DNA from: Diphasiastrum complanatum
Lineage: Eukaryota; Streptophyta; Lycopodiopsida; Lycopodiales; Lycopodiaceae
Direction: 5' to 3'
NCBI GenBank assembly: GCA_029204225.1
Contig: MU832195.1
Location: 1-64,000, forward strand
Length of the DNA: 64,000 nt
In this document: positions 48,246 through 59,815 of the stretch, one piece after another
Layout: each line of letters starts with the position of its first letter
How positions within the stretch are numbered: the first letter of the stretch is position 1
Translations under genes and position numbers: made by a program
The notes under the pieces: generated by a model
What the model was told of the DNA's origin: nothing
Database searches by the model: none
The model's input: only the letters and a program-made list of their open reading frames with translations

Positions 48246-48732
48246 ACACTTAACAAGGGCTTTAGTTAATTGAGAGCATTGTCTATAACTAGGCAAGAGA
48301 CATCAATTTGTGGATCTTTTGGCTCATTTGCAAGTGAGAGCTTCTTGCTTCCTCCTTGTGAATGTGAGCTATGGGGATTTCCCATTGCTAGGTCTCATGT
48401 GCCTTATTTACATGAACTCATGCTCATTTTCCATTGCTTTGTACTCTTTCTTTCATTTCTATTGTGATTCTATGCAGATCCTTGTGTTTCTAGCTTTCTA
48501 TGGATATGCTATCTTGGATGCTTGGTATTTCTCTTGCTCTTAGCTTTACTTCCATTGTAATTGTTATTAGCTTATATTTGGCACATGACATCTAAAAGGA
48601 ATCCTAGTCTGTTTTTCAAAAATGCAGATATGACAGACAAGGAGGTCGACTTTGTCAATTGGATAGTCGAGATCAAGTGCTAGGGATTGTTTAGACATGT
48701 TTGACACATATGTATGATTGATATAACAATAC

Positions 48733-48908
48733 GCTCTAATACCATGTTGCAAAGAGAAAACTGAAATGAGTCGGTTCGACAAGTTGAAGACTGTAAGCGA
48801 CCTATCCAGCGCAGCGGAATAAGCCTTCTTTCCTAGTGCATGACTACGCTTATCAATATTGAACAAAGATATAATGACAGAAGTCACGTTCAATCTTTTA
48901 GCAACCAA
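48733..48908 (-). mobile_element. Minus-strand LTR/primer-site remnant
   Basis: The minus strand has TGGTATTAGAGC (48733-48744), one mismatch from the tRNA-Met primer site, preceded by an LTR-like end (+ strand TGTTGCAAAGAG at 48745). No coding part of this element is recognised; the far border is a guess. Confidence 0.45.
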
Positions 48909-50565
48909 TAATATGATGACATTTGTTTTGGGACTTTGACCTAAAAAAGAGTAATCTTTTTTGGTTTTTTTTAGTGGTCCTAGTTTTAGGCCAAAATCAT
49001 GGTTTTTTTAGGGATTTCCTAAATTATCTCTTAAAAAAATGCCAAAAAATGCATATTTTCAATAAAACACGAAGTTTTTTTTGCAAACTTCTAAAAAACC
49101 ATCATAATTACAAGTGAGATAACATTTTAAGACAACATATGATTTTTGAAACTCCAAATCCCATTAAAATACAAACCGACTTAAATTTTATTTATGTATT
49201 CTTTTTTCAAAGTTCCTTTGCTAAGGAATTTTCACTGATGTCTCTCAATTCACAACTTGACATATTCTGAACACTCTCATTTTCAGTTGATGAAATTGAA
49301 GACGTGTTTTCTCATCAGAGTCAACTGGCATATTTTCCTCAAAATCAGCATCCAATGTTGACAAGAAACGTTGTAAGTCAACTTTTTTGTATTACTGACT
49401 AGTTGAAAATGATGATTGTTCCATTAATCCAAGTTGTTCTCTCAATATGGATATAATTGGCTTTAGTAGATGATTGGTTATTATTAACTAAAAAATTAAA
49501 TGCCAAAACATCTGCATCTTGTAAATTCAAATCATCGACTCTTGGTTGGTTATCTGACAATCACTTTATCTTGCCCTTCGGATCTACTTGTAACATTTCA
49601 AATTTGTACCTTCTCAAAAAAATTGGTGTTGAAGTGGTGCGTAACCAATGGACACGTAATACTTTTGTCTAATTACTATCTTGATTGAATTCAAGGACTT
49701 TGGCAATCCAACATGGATGTTCTTCTCTATTTTTTAAAGCTAAAAGTGCAACAAGACTTTCAATTTGAATTTCATTTGGATCATCACAGTACGTTATTTT
49801 TGCAGCTTTTGCAATTTGCCTATTCTCACATATCACATTTTTTCAATTTACAAAAAAATATTTGTGAAATACTCCATAATATTTGTGAATTATCAAAGTG
49901 CTCTTATGCTTTAATTTTGAATTATATTTTTATCTCAATGTTTAATATAAGTATTCAAATTCATTTATTTTAGGTTATTTTTTATTTTTTAGTTTTTAAT
50001 TTTGATTTTTTTTCTAAATCTTTAGAAAAAATCAAATTTTTAGAAGATTTTAATTTTTTTTATTTATTTTTTATGATTTTTTGATTGTTTGATATTTTAT
50101 GATTTAAATATTTATATTTTTTTGATTGTTTATTAATTTGACTTTTGATTTTTTTTTTTTTTTTAATCTTAACTTTCTGGATTTGTCATCAAAGGCATCA
50201 ACTTTTGAAAGTGTCAAACCAACCATTGGGAAGACTTCAAAATATAGAGCACAATTATATATTATTCAACTTGATTTGAGTTGATATGGATGTGATTTTT
50301 AGCTTTGAATATAGTCCCAAAAACAACAATTTCATAAAAAAAAAACTTCAATGCTCGAGAAATCTCTTTTGAGTTATTCTAAAAAATCTACATTCTTTAA
50401 AGCCTGTCATTTTTTTAAAGACTATTACTCATAAAAAGATCTACATGCTTCTGTAGAAACTTTAACATCGATTTTTGAGAAACTATGCCAGTTCCATTCC
50501 TACACTTTGTCTATCTAAGGGCAAGCCTCGATCCCTATGCCTGGATACTTGAGTTTGCCAAAAAA
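48909..50565. other. No gene seen; AT-rich and T-rich low complexity
   Basis: Short frames only. 49980-50170 is almost pure A/T with long T runs. Confidence 0.5.
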
Positions 50566-50703
50566 TTTGCTATGCCGAGCATAGCAAATATTTTTTGCTA
50601 TGCTCGACATAGGAGAATCTTTTTGTTTATAGAAAAAAAATTTGTTATATAATTTAAAGTTTCTTTGTAAAGAAAAGATTCACCTATGCTGAGCATAGGT
50701 GAA
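50566..50703. repeat. Cluster of palindromes built on TATGC-GCATA
   Basis: 50566-50588 has 10-bp arms TTTGCTATGC and GCATAGCAAA around CGA. 50679-50703 has 12-bp arms TTCACCTATGCT and AGCATAGGTGAA around one base. A diverged third copy lies near 50596-50613. Confidence 0.8.
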
Positions 50704-51374
50704 AAACTTTTGAAAAAAAATTTGCTCTCTCTCGAGCTCGCAAATTAGTGCAAAAAGCTATTTTTTTTCCAAGCGATTGCAACGCCTGCGGGCTTTTCTG
50801 AAGAAATAGTTTATCTTTTTTGTGCTCAAATGATAGTAGCGCAACTTTTGCTCTTGCAGGAGCTCGTGGAATAGTGCAAGAAGTTATTTTTTTCTCAAGA
50901 AGTAGTTTAATGTTTCTGCTCCAAATGATGGTAGCGCTTGCGGTTGAGGTGCTGCTCATTTTATCGAGGATTGTAAGCAGATCCATAATATCCTGGTGGA
51001 CAATGCTGTGTTGTTGAAGATGAGTTGTAAGGAGCAAACTTTTGAGTTGAGGCGATTGGCTGAGAATTTGAGAGAGCAGTCGGAGGAGCTTGGGAAGGGC
51101 CTGGGGATTTTAGAGCAGTAGGCGAACGAGCTCTTTCGGATGATGGTGAACAATAGAGTAGCACTCCTTAATTTGATTACTCGTTCAAGAAGCTGAGTTC
51201 AGCCATCCACTCAGTACGAGTGCACATTTTAATTTTGAATAACCTTCGCTTCCATCATATGAATCTAGAAGGTGAGATCAAGATCTTGTAGAGCATGTCG
51301 TGGAAAAATATTTGGTCTAATATATGGCTTCGAACGTATTTTTTCTTAGCACTTTGTGGGAGGAGGTCACTAAT

Positions 51375-51527
51375 GATGATTTAGGGTTCAAGAAGCCCTA
51401 TCGCATCATTGACAAGGAAGATGATTATCGGAAAAGGCACCTTAATCAGATCATTTCACCAGATAGGAATGACGCCTTGGCTATGGGTGACAAAACCCCC
51501 AATGCGGCGGTCAGAGCTTGTGTTGAG
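51375..51527 (+). pseudogene. Fragment of the spliceosomal SF3B1 (SF3b155) gene
   Basis: About 51 codons inside an open frame (51324-51641) match the N-terminal region of splicing factor 3B subunit 1 as I know it from plants. They include DLGFKKPYRIID, EDDYRKRHLNQIISPDR and MGDKTPNAAVR, corresponding to the REDDYRRRRL, RIISP and GEKTPD motifs of the family. Similarity fades on both sides, and the following residues do not continue the TYAEVMREEAL stretch expected next. The piece has no matching neighbours, so it is a captured exon or pseudogene scrap, not a gene. Identification is from memory of the family motif. Confidence 0.75.
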
Positions 51528-51641
51528 CTGTGTGTTGAATGGTTGATCAAACTTCCTGAAGCAAAAATGTGCACAATCAGCCATTCAAGACCATTTACAG
51601 TTGGGATTCAAAGCAATGCCTTGAATCACTCATTTGCCTAA

Positions 51642-53801
51642 CATGGTTTATCCTACAAATATCACGATTCAAGTGTTACTGACATAAAATTCTTTTACGA
51701 TTTTCAGTTGTCCGTTCTTTTATGTCTAGGCTTCTGAAAACTTAAACCTTGCAGAAGACGAGAAACTTAGCTCATGAAACTAGCTTGCTTCTTCCTTTCC
51801 AAGACATCATGGAACTAAGTTCTGGCAGCAAAAGTTTATAAATCTCCTCTTACATGCACTACCAACAACCCCATCTTGTGTTGTTTCTTTTAATTTTAAG
51901 ATCACCCTAACCCTTGCATTTACATCACCTAGAAAGCCTACCCTATTTCTCTGATTTTTCAAATATTCTCAACTTCGTAGGAAGCTTTCAAACTAATTTT
52001 CCACGATATTAGCAAATCCTTGAGTTTCTTTCCACCTTAGATGGAAGCTATTACATATATGCCACATTGTAGGATTTCAAACGACCACCTTTCTCAGCCA
52101 AGAAACTCTCACAGGTTCTTGCAATCAAAATGTGAAGTTAGTGGTGTGGAAACAGATTCTCGTCAAACTCAATTTGACAATAAACTCTTCTTTTGCTTGC
52201 TCTTGGATTTTGTGTTTTCCACACAAATCTCATTATAGATTATGCATTGTATTCAGTTGATGTAAAATCTCATTATAGATTATGCTTTGTATTCAGTTGA
52301 TCTAGATGTGCTTCGAGCCTTTTGTTTTAAGAGAGTATCATTTTAAAACCCCCAATTAAAAAAAAATGGTGGTACTAATATGAGGAGCAAGATTGATAAT
52401 CTTAAGTGATATATTTTCTTACAAATTTTTTAGTTGTATCTTGTATACATTTTTCAATAAAATCAATTTTAGGTATTAATATTTTAGTCGTCATAATTAT
52501 TCATAAATAAGTTAAATGTGCGTATTTTAAAAAAAAAATCAACAAATAACTTGATTTTAGAAATTTTAAACTGTTCAAATCACTTATATTTTCAATTGTT
52601 TCTCGAAAAGATAAACTTTGAAAGTTTGAATATCGGATATTATTGTTAAAAAAAATTAATCAAGAATCTGTTTACATTTGAAATTTTGCAATAGCCTACA
52701 AATTTTGAAATAAAAAATATATATAATAGCTTATGTTTTTTCATATTCGTAAATTATAACAAAATGAAAAAAAAATTTATTTTTCATTCATTTTTATAAA
52801 TTTGACATTCAATATTTTGGCAAATTTTCAAACAATTTTCAACTTTTTGAGAAAATGGGTGTCTAGGTCATTTCTCTTTTTTTTGGTCACTGTGTTCAAC
52901 TTTGAAAACGTTAGCTCTAAAGTGATTTCATAGCCAAACAATGATGTATTGAATATTGTTGATATATTCAACAAAACTGACAAAAAAATAAGAGATTTAT
53001 TAGTTACAGATAAATACAGAAGAGCATACATTTTGACATAATACTGAACGCAATAAAAAGATATATTGACTCAGTAAGTAGCATGTATAAATTAGATGAT
53101 GAGAGCACAAAACAATAACGGATGAGACTGCGTACTCTAAGCTATCTCTGAGTAACTGAAAACTTTGTTTGATGCACTTCCACTAATAAGCAATAAGCGC
53201 GAAGAGCAATACTATAATAGAGCTCTGAAAGGAAATTTCTAGAGACTATAACTAGAGCTAAAGAAGTCTTTGAAAATCAACTATTTATACTAAAGCAATT
53301 AACACGTATCCAGTAGGACAGCTAATCAGGTCGTGATCACATTTGGTAAATAGATGTAATGCATTGCCATCCATCTAGTTAGGACTTCCCGGAAACTTAC
53401 TTGCAAAGCAGTTAGGCCAAGTGTTTAGCTTCATATCAAGTGGAACAATAACTGTTGAAGTGCAGTTTTTAGTGCAATTTATTTCATGTCAATTGGATGT
53501 GTCTTGATGAAGTTATAGGCTTTCATAGTGAGGTGGATAGGGCACCCAACGTGGTTGGACACATCAATTTAGGCTCACATCTAGCTTGTTTCATCCAAAA
53601 GCTCAAAAAAAAGCTTGCCAATCATGTCTATGTGAGATCTAGGCATCATTTTGAGGTCATAGCCACATAGTTTCATACAAATGAATTGTATTTGAGTCTT
53701 TTGTGGATGTTTTGAGTGCTTTACACGTGCTTGAGTGAAGGTGGCCCAAAGTTTGTTCTTGCTTCATCTTTGGATGAGAGTTTGATTTAGTTTGAGAGAC
53801 A
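51642..53801. other. No gene seen
   Basis: AT-rich, particularly 52320-53040. Frames are short and without recognisable domains. Confidence 0.5.
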
Positions 53802-53942
53802 TTGGTGAAGCTAATGAGATTGATCTCGCACCTTGTTGCAAGATCTCAAGTAACTGGAGTTGGTAGGACACCATTATTGAATCCATCATTGAGAGAGAAG
53901 CAACACTTTTTGATCCATTACAAGACAATTTCTCAAGTTTTC

Positions 53943-54243
53943 ATGGCTTCCTTGGGGTCCTTTCTCCTGAAGCATAGTGAGAGATTGACTACCTCCAATT
54001 ATTCCATTTGGAAGGTGAGGATGGAGTCAATTTTAGTACTCCAATATGTGATGGATATTGTGCTAGGACTCGAGGAGGAGCCTCAAGTGCTCCAAGAGGT
54101 TCAAAAGTACAAGAAGAGGGCAAGGATGGCCCTACATATCATCAAGATGAATGTATCCAATGAAGTGTTGAGGGAGATTGGCTCTTACATCTCGGCCAAT
54201 GAAACTATCTCTAAGTTGAGATTTCATTTTGGCCTCCAAAAAT
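53943..54243 (+). pseudogene. Copia-1 family gag fragment
   Basis: The frame reads MASLGSFLLKHSERLTTSN and IWKVRMESILVLQYVMDIV, nearly the Copia-1 gag N-terminus, for about 85 residues. It then diverges and stops. No LTR or primer site adjoins. Confidence 0.85.
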
Positions 54244-54599
54244 GCCTATAATCCAACAAACTAGTTGACAATTTTTTACAGAGTGTAGGCAAGAGAACAA
54301 GCTATTGAGGATCAATCAACTTTCCTTGAAGGATGTGTTGGAGATTAAGCTCGCAGGTTCCTCCTTGATGTTTTAATTCATTCAAAATTCTTCTTGCACA
54401 TTCTTGATCCTTGAATTAGTCATTGATCTAGGGCCAGATGCAACCTCTTTAGGTTTTTCTGTCTGCTCAACCTACAAAACTACTCTGTGTGCAGAGTAAT
54501 GCCTGGTATAATACATGGGTTTCTGTGCAGCAGCTCAACATCTGTGACATTCTACACAAAATTGGGGCGGATTACCAAGAAATATTTAGTTCTGCTATC

Positions 54600-55725
54600 A
54601 AGATGCAGTCAATCATGACTCTCATTGCACTTGTAGCCATCGAAGACCTCGAGATGCATCTAATAGATGTCAGAACAACGTTTCGCAATGGCTATGTCGA
54701 AGAGGATCTATAAGCCTTCTAGCCCAAAGGTTTTGAAGTCAAAGGCCAAGAGCACAAAGTGTGCAAGCTGCACAAAGCAATTTGTGGTTTGAAACAAGCT
54801 GCAAGGACTTGGCTTGAACGAATCAATTGAATTTTGTTGACTGCAATGTTATTCCAAACACATAGGTGTCAATTCAGTTTACATAGCTCTGTATGTGGAT
54901 GATGCACTCATTGTCTAACGACACATTCTTGTTGCATGCAACTAAGAGCATGATCTGTAGCTCTGTATGTGGATGATGCACTCATTGTCTAACAACACAT
55001 TCTTGTTGCATGCCACTAAGAGTGTGATATGTCAAAGGAATTCGACATAATTGACTTAGGCGCTATTCATTCACTGCTAGGAATGCACATTATGAGAGAT
55101 AGATTACATAAGAAGATCTATCTTAGCCAGTAGAAGTATCTAGAGAATATTCTAGAAAAGTTTCACATGATTGATTGCAAACCAATTGATACACCAATGG
55201 ACTCAGGGATCAAACCTCTGTGCCAACATCGAAAGTGACACACTCAACTTATCGAAGTTTCCTTATCACTCACTAATAGGATCTTTGATGTATGCCATGT
55301 TGTGCACTAGACCAAATCTTGCATACACTATCAGCACGTTAAGTCAATTCATGTCTAATCCTAGGATCTTGCATTGGAAAGTATTAAAGAGAGTGATGAA
55401 ATACATTCAAGGAAGTATAGGTCAAATATTGTGCTATGATAGAAATGGTATCGACCCAATGGTTTTTTAAGGCTATTCCGACTTAGATTGGGAAAGATAT
55501 GTATCTACCAGAAGATCTCAATTCAACCTACTACCATTCTATGTGACAATATAAGCTATATTTCATTGTCGTTGAATCCCATATTTCATGGCAGGTCAAA
55601 GCACATTGAAATCCAGTACCACTTTATTTGGGAAAAGATTTTCTCAAGACAAGTGATCCTCAAAAACTGCTCCACATCTGAAATGGTCGCAGACATATTC
55701 ACCAAGGCCCTTCCTACACAAGAAC
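54600..55725 (+). pseudogene. Decayed copia RT and RNase H relic
   Basis: Broken frames show RT pieces (DVRTTFRNGYVEEDL, CKLHKAICGLKQAARTW, ALYVDDALIV) and the RT end (DLGAIHSLLGMHIM, FHMIDCKPIDTPMDS, SLIGSLMYAMLCTRPNLAY). RNase H pieces follow (PIFHGRSKHIE, YHFIWEKIF, VADIFTKALPTQ). Several stops and shifts separate them. A 74-bp block holding the YVDD motif is repeated in tandem. The lineage differs from Copia-1, -2 and -4. No LTRs are seen. Confidence 0.85.
54885..55032 (+). repeat. 74-bp tandem duplication of the RT YVDD block
   Basis: AGCTCTGTATGTGGATGATG starts at 54885 and again at 54959, and the two 74-bp units differ at only a few positions. Confidence 0.9.
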
Positions 55726-55789
55726 AAAACATGAAAATATCCATGCAAATATCCACGCACCATCCAAAGAAAGTCACGAGAGAAAAAAA

Positions 55790-56100
55790 AAATCGCGTGG
55801 ATATAGCCTTGGATCAGTGCGCAAAGATTTTTGGCATCGTGCAGTTCGGTGCCGGATATTAACACAAGCAAATAATTTTGCGTGGATAATCCAAGACATC
55901 ATATTAAAATTGCAAAACATCCACCCTTGACTTTTGCGTGAATATGGCGTGGAAACCATGTAGATAGTTATCCACGAACTATCCACCATAAATCCAGAGA
56001 ATTGGGTCTGTGGATAGCGCGTGGAAAGTTTTCCACGCGGTAATTACGTGTGGATGATCCACGCAAAAGGTGGCACTGGGCGGTGCGCGTGAATGTGTAA
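55790..56100. repeat. Cluster of GCGTGGA / TCCACGC motifs in both orientations
   Basis: GCGTGGA or close variants occur about nine times in roughly 300 bp (for example near 55793, 55881, 55935, 55947, 56018, 56032, 56048, 56060, 56086), in direct and inverted pairs. The stretch is unlike its AT-rich surroundings. Confidence 0.6.
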
Positions 56101-56591
56101 GTGTTTTAACTTCATTGCTTAAGAATGTTACTATCTCCTGAATGTGAATTGTTTTTTTGTCAAGGCTTGGGACTTTAGAGCACGGGGTTTGGCATGTGGC
56201 CCCGATGCCTGGACGGGCAGGGACCGTAAAAATGGGAGGCGGTCGATTTTCACGGGCACGGGCGGTCAGGCTCCCCAACGAGCTCTTGGGTGTGAGCCGA
56301 AGCAGGCGGGAGGGTGTCGTGCAGATTCCAAGAGGGCACCAAGCAGCTAGGGCGGTGCAAATGGGTGCCGAGCGGTAGCAGCCACGCCCGTGCACATACG
56401 CCTATGAGAATATAGGCAGGTTTAACTATATGTCTCTCCTAAGGAAAGGAATCCCAGAAGAATGCTTATGGGATATTGTTTTGGCTGCCGAGACACATAG
56501 CGCACAAGTAGCCTTAAAAAAATAATAATAAAAAGTAATAAATAAAAAAACGTGTGGCTAAGGATGCACCGGCCCAAGGCCATTGTGCTCC

Positions 56592-56840
56592 TTAGATGCG
56601 AGGATCCCAACCAAAGATAAACAAATAATCATCAAGTATCCTTTCCTCTCCATCGTTGGATTCACAGCAACACCTTCTTTCTTCATCACGCTCAATGACC
56701 TTGCTCCCTATATAACTATGCCATAGCCCTATTTCTTCGAGTATGAGCTTCATCTTCCAACTCCAGTTCGCGTAATTCACGCCATCGAGCTTGTAGATCG
56801 CCCTTGATTCGACTTGATTCAACTGAATTGATGTCTCCAT
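56592..56840 (-). pseudogene. Retrotransposon gag N-terminal fragment (DUF4219/UBN2-like)
   Basis: On the minus strand 82 codons read METSIQLNQVES, YKLDGVNYANWSWKMKLIL and EEIGLW, the typical start of another copia gag type. It is unlike the gag of Copia-1, -2 or -4. It stops after the first domain and has no adjacent LTR. Confidence 0.75.
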
Positions 56841-57607
56841 GGCTGCAAAGATCCTTGTACACTCTTCTCAATTTCCACTAGTTCGTCTACAGCTGCTCGT
56901 GATAATACAAGAAGTAACTAATGACTGTCCTTAATTATAAAGTGGGCCCATAACCTGGGAAAGTACTCATAAATGAATGCAATTGATAACAATCAAGCGA
57001 TAGCAATCAATCACAATAGAAGCAAACAATCACGTCAATACGATCTCACGAGTAGCAATTGCCAAAAACTGAGGTGCTCATAATGATACAGATCACTTCT
57101 CTTCATATATTCAGTATGGCATGTGTCCATCAAGAACTGGACTAGTTCATATCAACAAGACCTCAAAAACCCGGGTTGGGTGTTCATCAAGAAACTCAAA
57201 ACACGATCTTACTTAACGGTATTTCCATGTTCACCTGAAACTCGGCAGTTAACCTAAGCTTACAATTGCTAATACCAACACTGTCTTGCGTTGTTAGAAG
57301 CTTTTTCAGAAAAGTCAGATTGTTGAAGTCTAGTAGGAATTCAAGCTAGCAACAGCACAAGTTATCTGTGCAAGTAAAAGAAAGACATGACGTATTACAT
57401 GCTCACAATCCACAGATGATCAGTTGCTCTGATTTCCAAGGATACTATCAAAGAGCATGGATTAAATTGTCTACAATGACTAGCTACTAGCTAGTTTGTA
57501 ATCCATCAGCAGCCAGCTAGATGCAGTTCATTTTTGAAAGACCCATATCACCATAGGATGAGTGGCACAACCCAATGTGGCTTAGATGGGCTCGTTGTTA
57601 CAGAATT
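56841..57607. other. No gene seen; 3' side of the kinase gene
   Basis: Probably includes the 3' UTR of the minus-strand kinase gene near 57400-57607. No clear polyadenylation signal could be picked. Confidence 0.4.
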
Positions 57608-59815
57608 CTAGGTTATCATTTTCAGTGGCAATGGCACTGTTTCATTACCGTATATGGAGAAACTCGAAGGGTTGGCATTGACAGCAGATTCCCTGGTCTC
57701 AGACTTTTGGCTGGTTTTATTTGTTATAGTTTCGGTCAAGCCTTGTGCAGATGTCAAGATTTGCGCAATTTCCTTCATACTGGGTCTAAGCTCAGCTTCG
57801 TTTTGCAGGCATTTCAGTATTAGATCAGCTACTACATTTACAGCTTTTACAGGAAAGCGATCTTTTAGTTGTGGATCTAGGCCACGAATAAGCTTGCATG
57901 AATCATTGTCAAGAAATTCTTGCAAACGTGCAGGATCCATTTGTTCTTCCCGAAATATTTCTTGTACATCTTTTCGTCCTGCTAGCAGCTCCAGTAACAC
58001 CACACCAAAATTCCAAACATTGCTTTTAGCTACTATACGCCCAGTCTCAGCTGTCTCGGGAGCACCGTACTTATCAAACTGCACAGGTTCGGAGCGTATG
58101 TTAGCGTTTAATGTGATTTATTTTTGAATAACTCATGAAAGTTTTAAGCTCTTTCTATCCGATGAACTTCTGAGTATCTGAACACTAGTTTAACGTTTGG
58201 AATATCCTTTTCGGATGAGAGTTCAGTTACCAGACTTCTGTTATATGCCATTGCCTCAACGAAGCCATATCCCATGACTTTGGCATTGTACGTTTCATCA
58301 ACTTGTATGTGAAAGAGTTTAAAATCCTTGTGTAGTATCTGAAAATAAAACAGGTAACACCAGCATATAACGAGGAAGAGTCTGCCAAGCAATTGATCAG
58401 GTGACTATGCATAACACGTGAAATCTAGCAGACCAATGGACAATTCTAACTCTGAATTGCCAGTTTGCTACCAAAGTGGAAGAACTTCAAACCTGTCCAG
58501 AAACATCTTCGTGCAGTGAAGCCAAACCTTGAGCAGCATCGACGGCAACTTTTATCCTCGTTGGCCAATCTAAAGTTTGTCCATCAAGTTGCTTTATTCT
58601 CAATAATTTGTCAAGACTTCCATACGGAAGCTGCTCATACACAAGTAGTAGGTCATTTCTTTTCATTCTCTCCTTGCTTTGCTTATTGTTATCCTCCAAG
58701 CAGAAGCCGACTAGCTTGCACACATTTGGATGTTTTAATTGAGAAAGTCTATTAATTTCAGCCATACATGCAGGCTCCTGATCCTGTGATCATAATGTAT
58801 GCTATAAAAGGGAGGCAATGTTTTTGCTGCTAAGACATGCTATATAGAGCACCCTTAGACTGTCTCTGATAGAAATCTAAACTGTTCAAGAAAATCCATA
58901 AAGTAGCGAAGCCAACAACGAGAAGGACAATGACAGAACTATAAGAGAATGTTGGCGAGTTACCTGAAGCATAGATTTGGTAGAACGGATGACACAAACT
59001 GCTTTTGTTTCTCCCTTTGCCTTGGCATACAGTCGGGCTTTATAAGCGCTTCCCGCTCCCGAATGTCCGATATAGCTTTCGCTAGAAAAGTTCTGGCATG
59101 CTCTTGCGATCTCCTCGAACAAAAATGGAACTGCAGATGCTTGGATGTCCACTACTTTGTGAGGCGTTGATCGAAGCTTGTGATGCAAGGAAGAGATTAA
59201 GGAATGGCCTGATGCTTTTTCTAGTTGTGAAGAAGTTGAGCAAGGAGATGAATCGAAATTTTGAGTCGAAGAAATATTTCTAAGTTCGTATATGGGAGAC
59301 CCTGTAGATTCATCGCATGGTACTGGAAGTGGCAACGGGTGCGCAATGGCCTGTGATGGGGGAAGAGGAAGTGGTAGCCCACCAAAAGATCTCAAGGTGA
59401 CAGGACTTTCAGACCAGCGATCTGTTACTGAATGGATCCAAGGAGATGCACCTTGCTGATTCGCACTGTTGCGAGTCAAGAAGCTTAAATTCCTACAGGG
59501 CGAGGTGGACGGATTACTGCTTGAGGCAAGATCCGCTTGCTGATCTAACCCCGGCATTCTAGCTGTAGAAGGTGCATAAAAATTACGTAGGTCTTTGTTG
59601 AAGTTTTGATAGTTTGGCGATGGAGACCTGAGAGTGTTTGCCAAGCTTGGAGGTGCTGAGACGGTGCGAGCATACCTTTCTTCCTCTATTTCCAAAGGTT
59701 TCGGCAGAACGGCTGGCTTGTTGTCATACAAACTCAGCGGATTAGAGACCATTGTCTGATTACGAACCAGCACCTTTTTCCGGCCTCTCACAGCCGTTAC
59801 TGGGAAGCACCCCAT
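57608..59815 (-). CDS. Receptor-like cytoplasmic kinase, predicted pseudokinase, 4 exons
   Basis: Exons on the minus strand: 59815-58964, 58783-58493, 58338-58195, 58078-57608. All junctions are GT-AG in phase 0, giving 585 aa. Start chosen at MGCFPV, whose Gly2 and Cys3 fit N-myristoylation and palmitoylation at the plasma membrane. Residues 1-229 are Ser/Pro-rich and look disordered (TVSAPPSL, LPLPLPPSQ). The kinase fold spans about 231-530: FEEIARACQNFSS, a glycine loop G250-H-S-G-A-G255, the helix C Glu293, HPNVCKLVGFC, and HKDFK (384-388). Y-G-A-P-E (433-437), SNVWNFGVVLLELLAGRK and ELRPSM follow. The beta-3 lysine is absent (VCVIR, 273-277), catalytic-loop Asn is His391, and DFG is G404-Y-G, so phosphotransfer is unlikely. 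It probably works as a membrane-anchored signalling scaffold. The open frame and clean splicing argue for a working gene. Confidence 0.9.

Noticed and set aside
57654-58127. 157-codon plus-strand frame over the kinase
   Set aside because: Antisense of kinase exon 4; the minus frame carries the family motifs.
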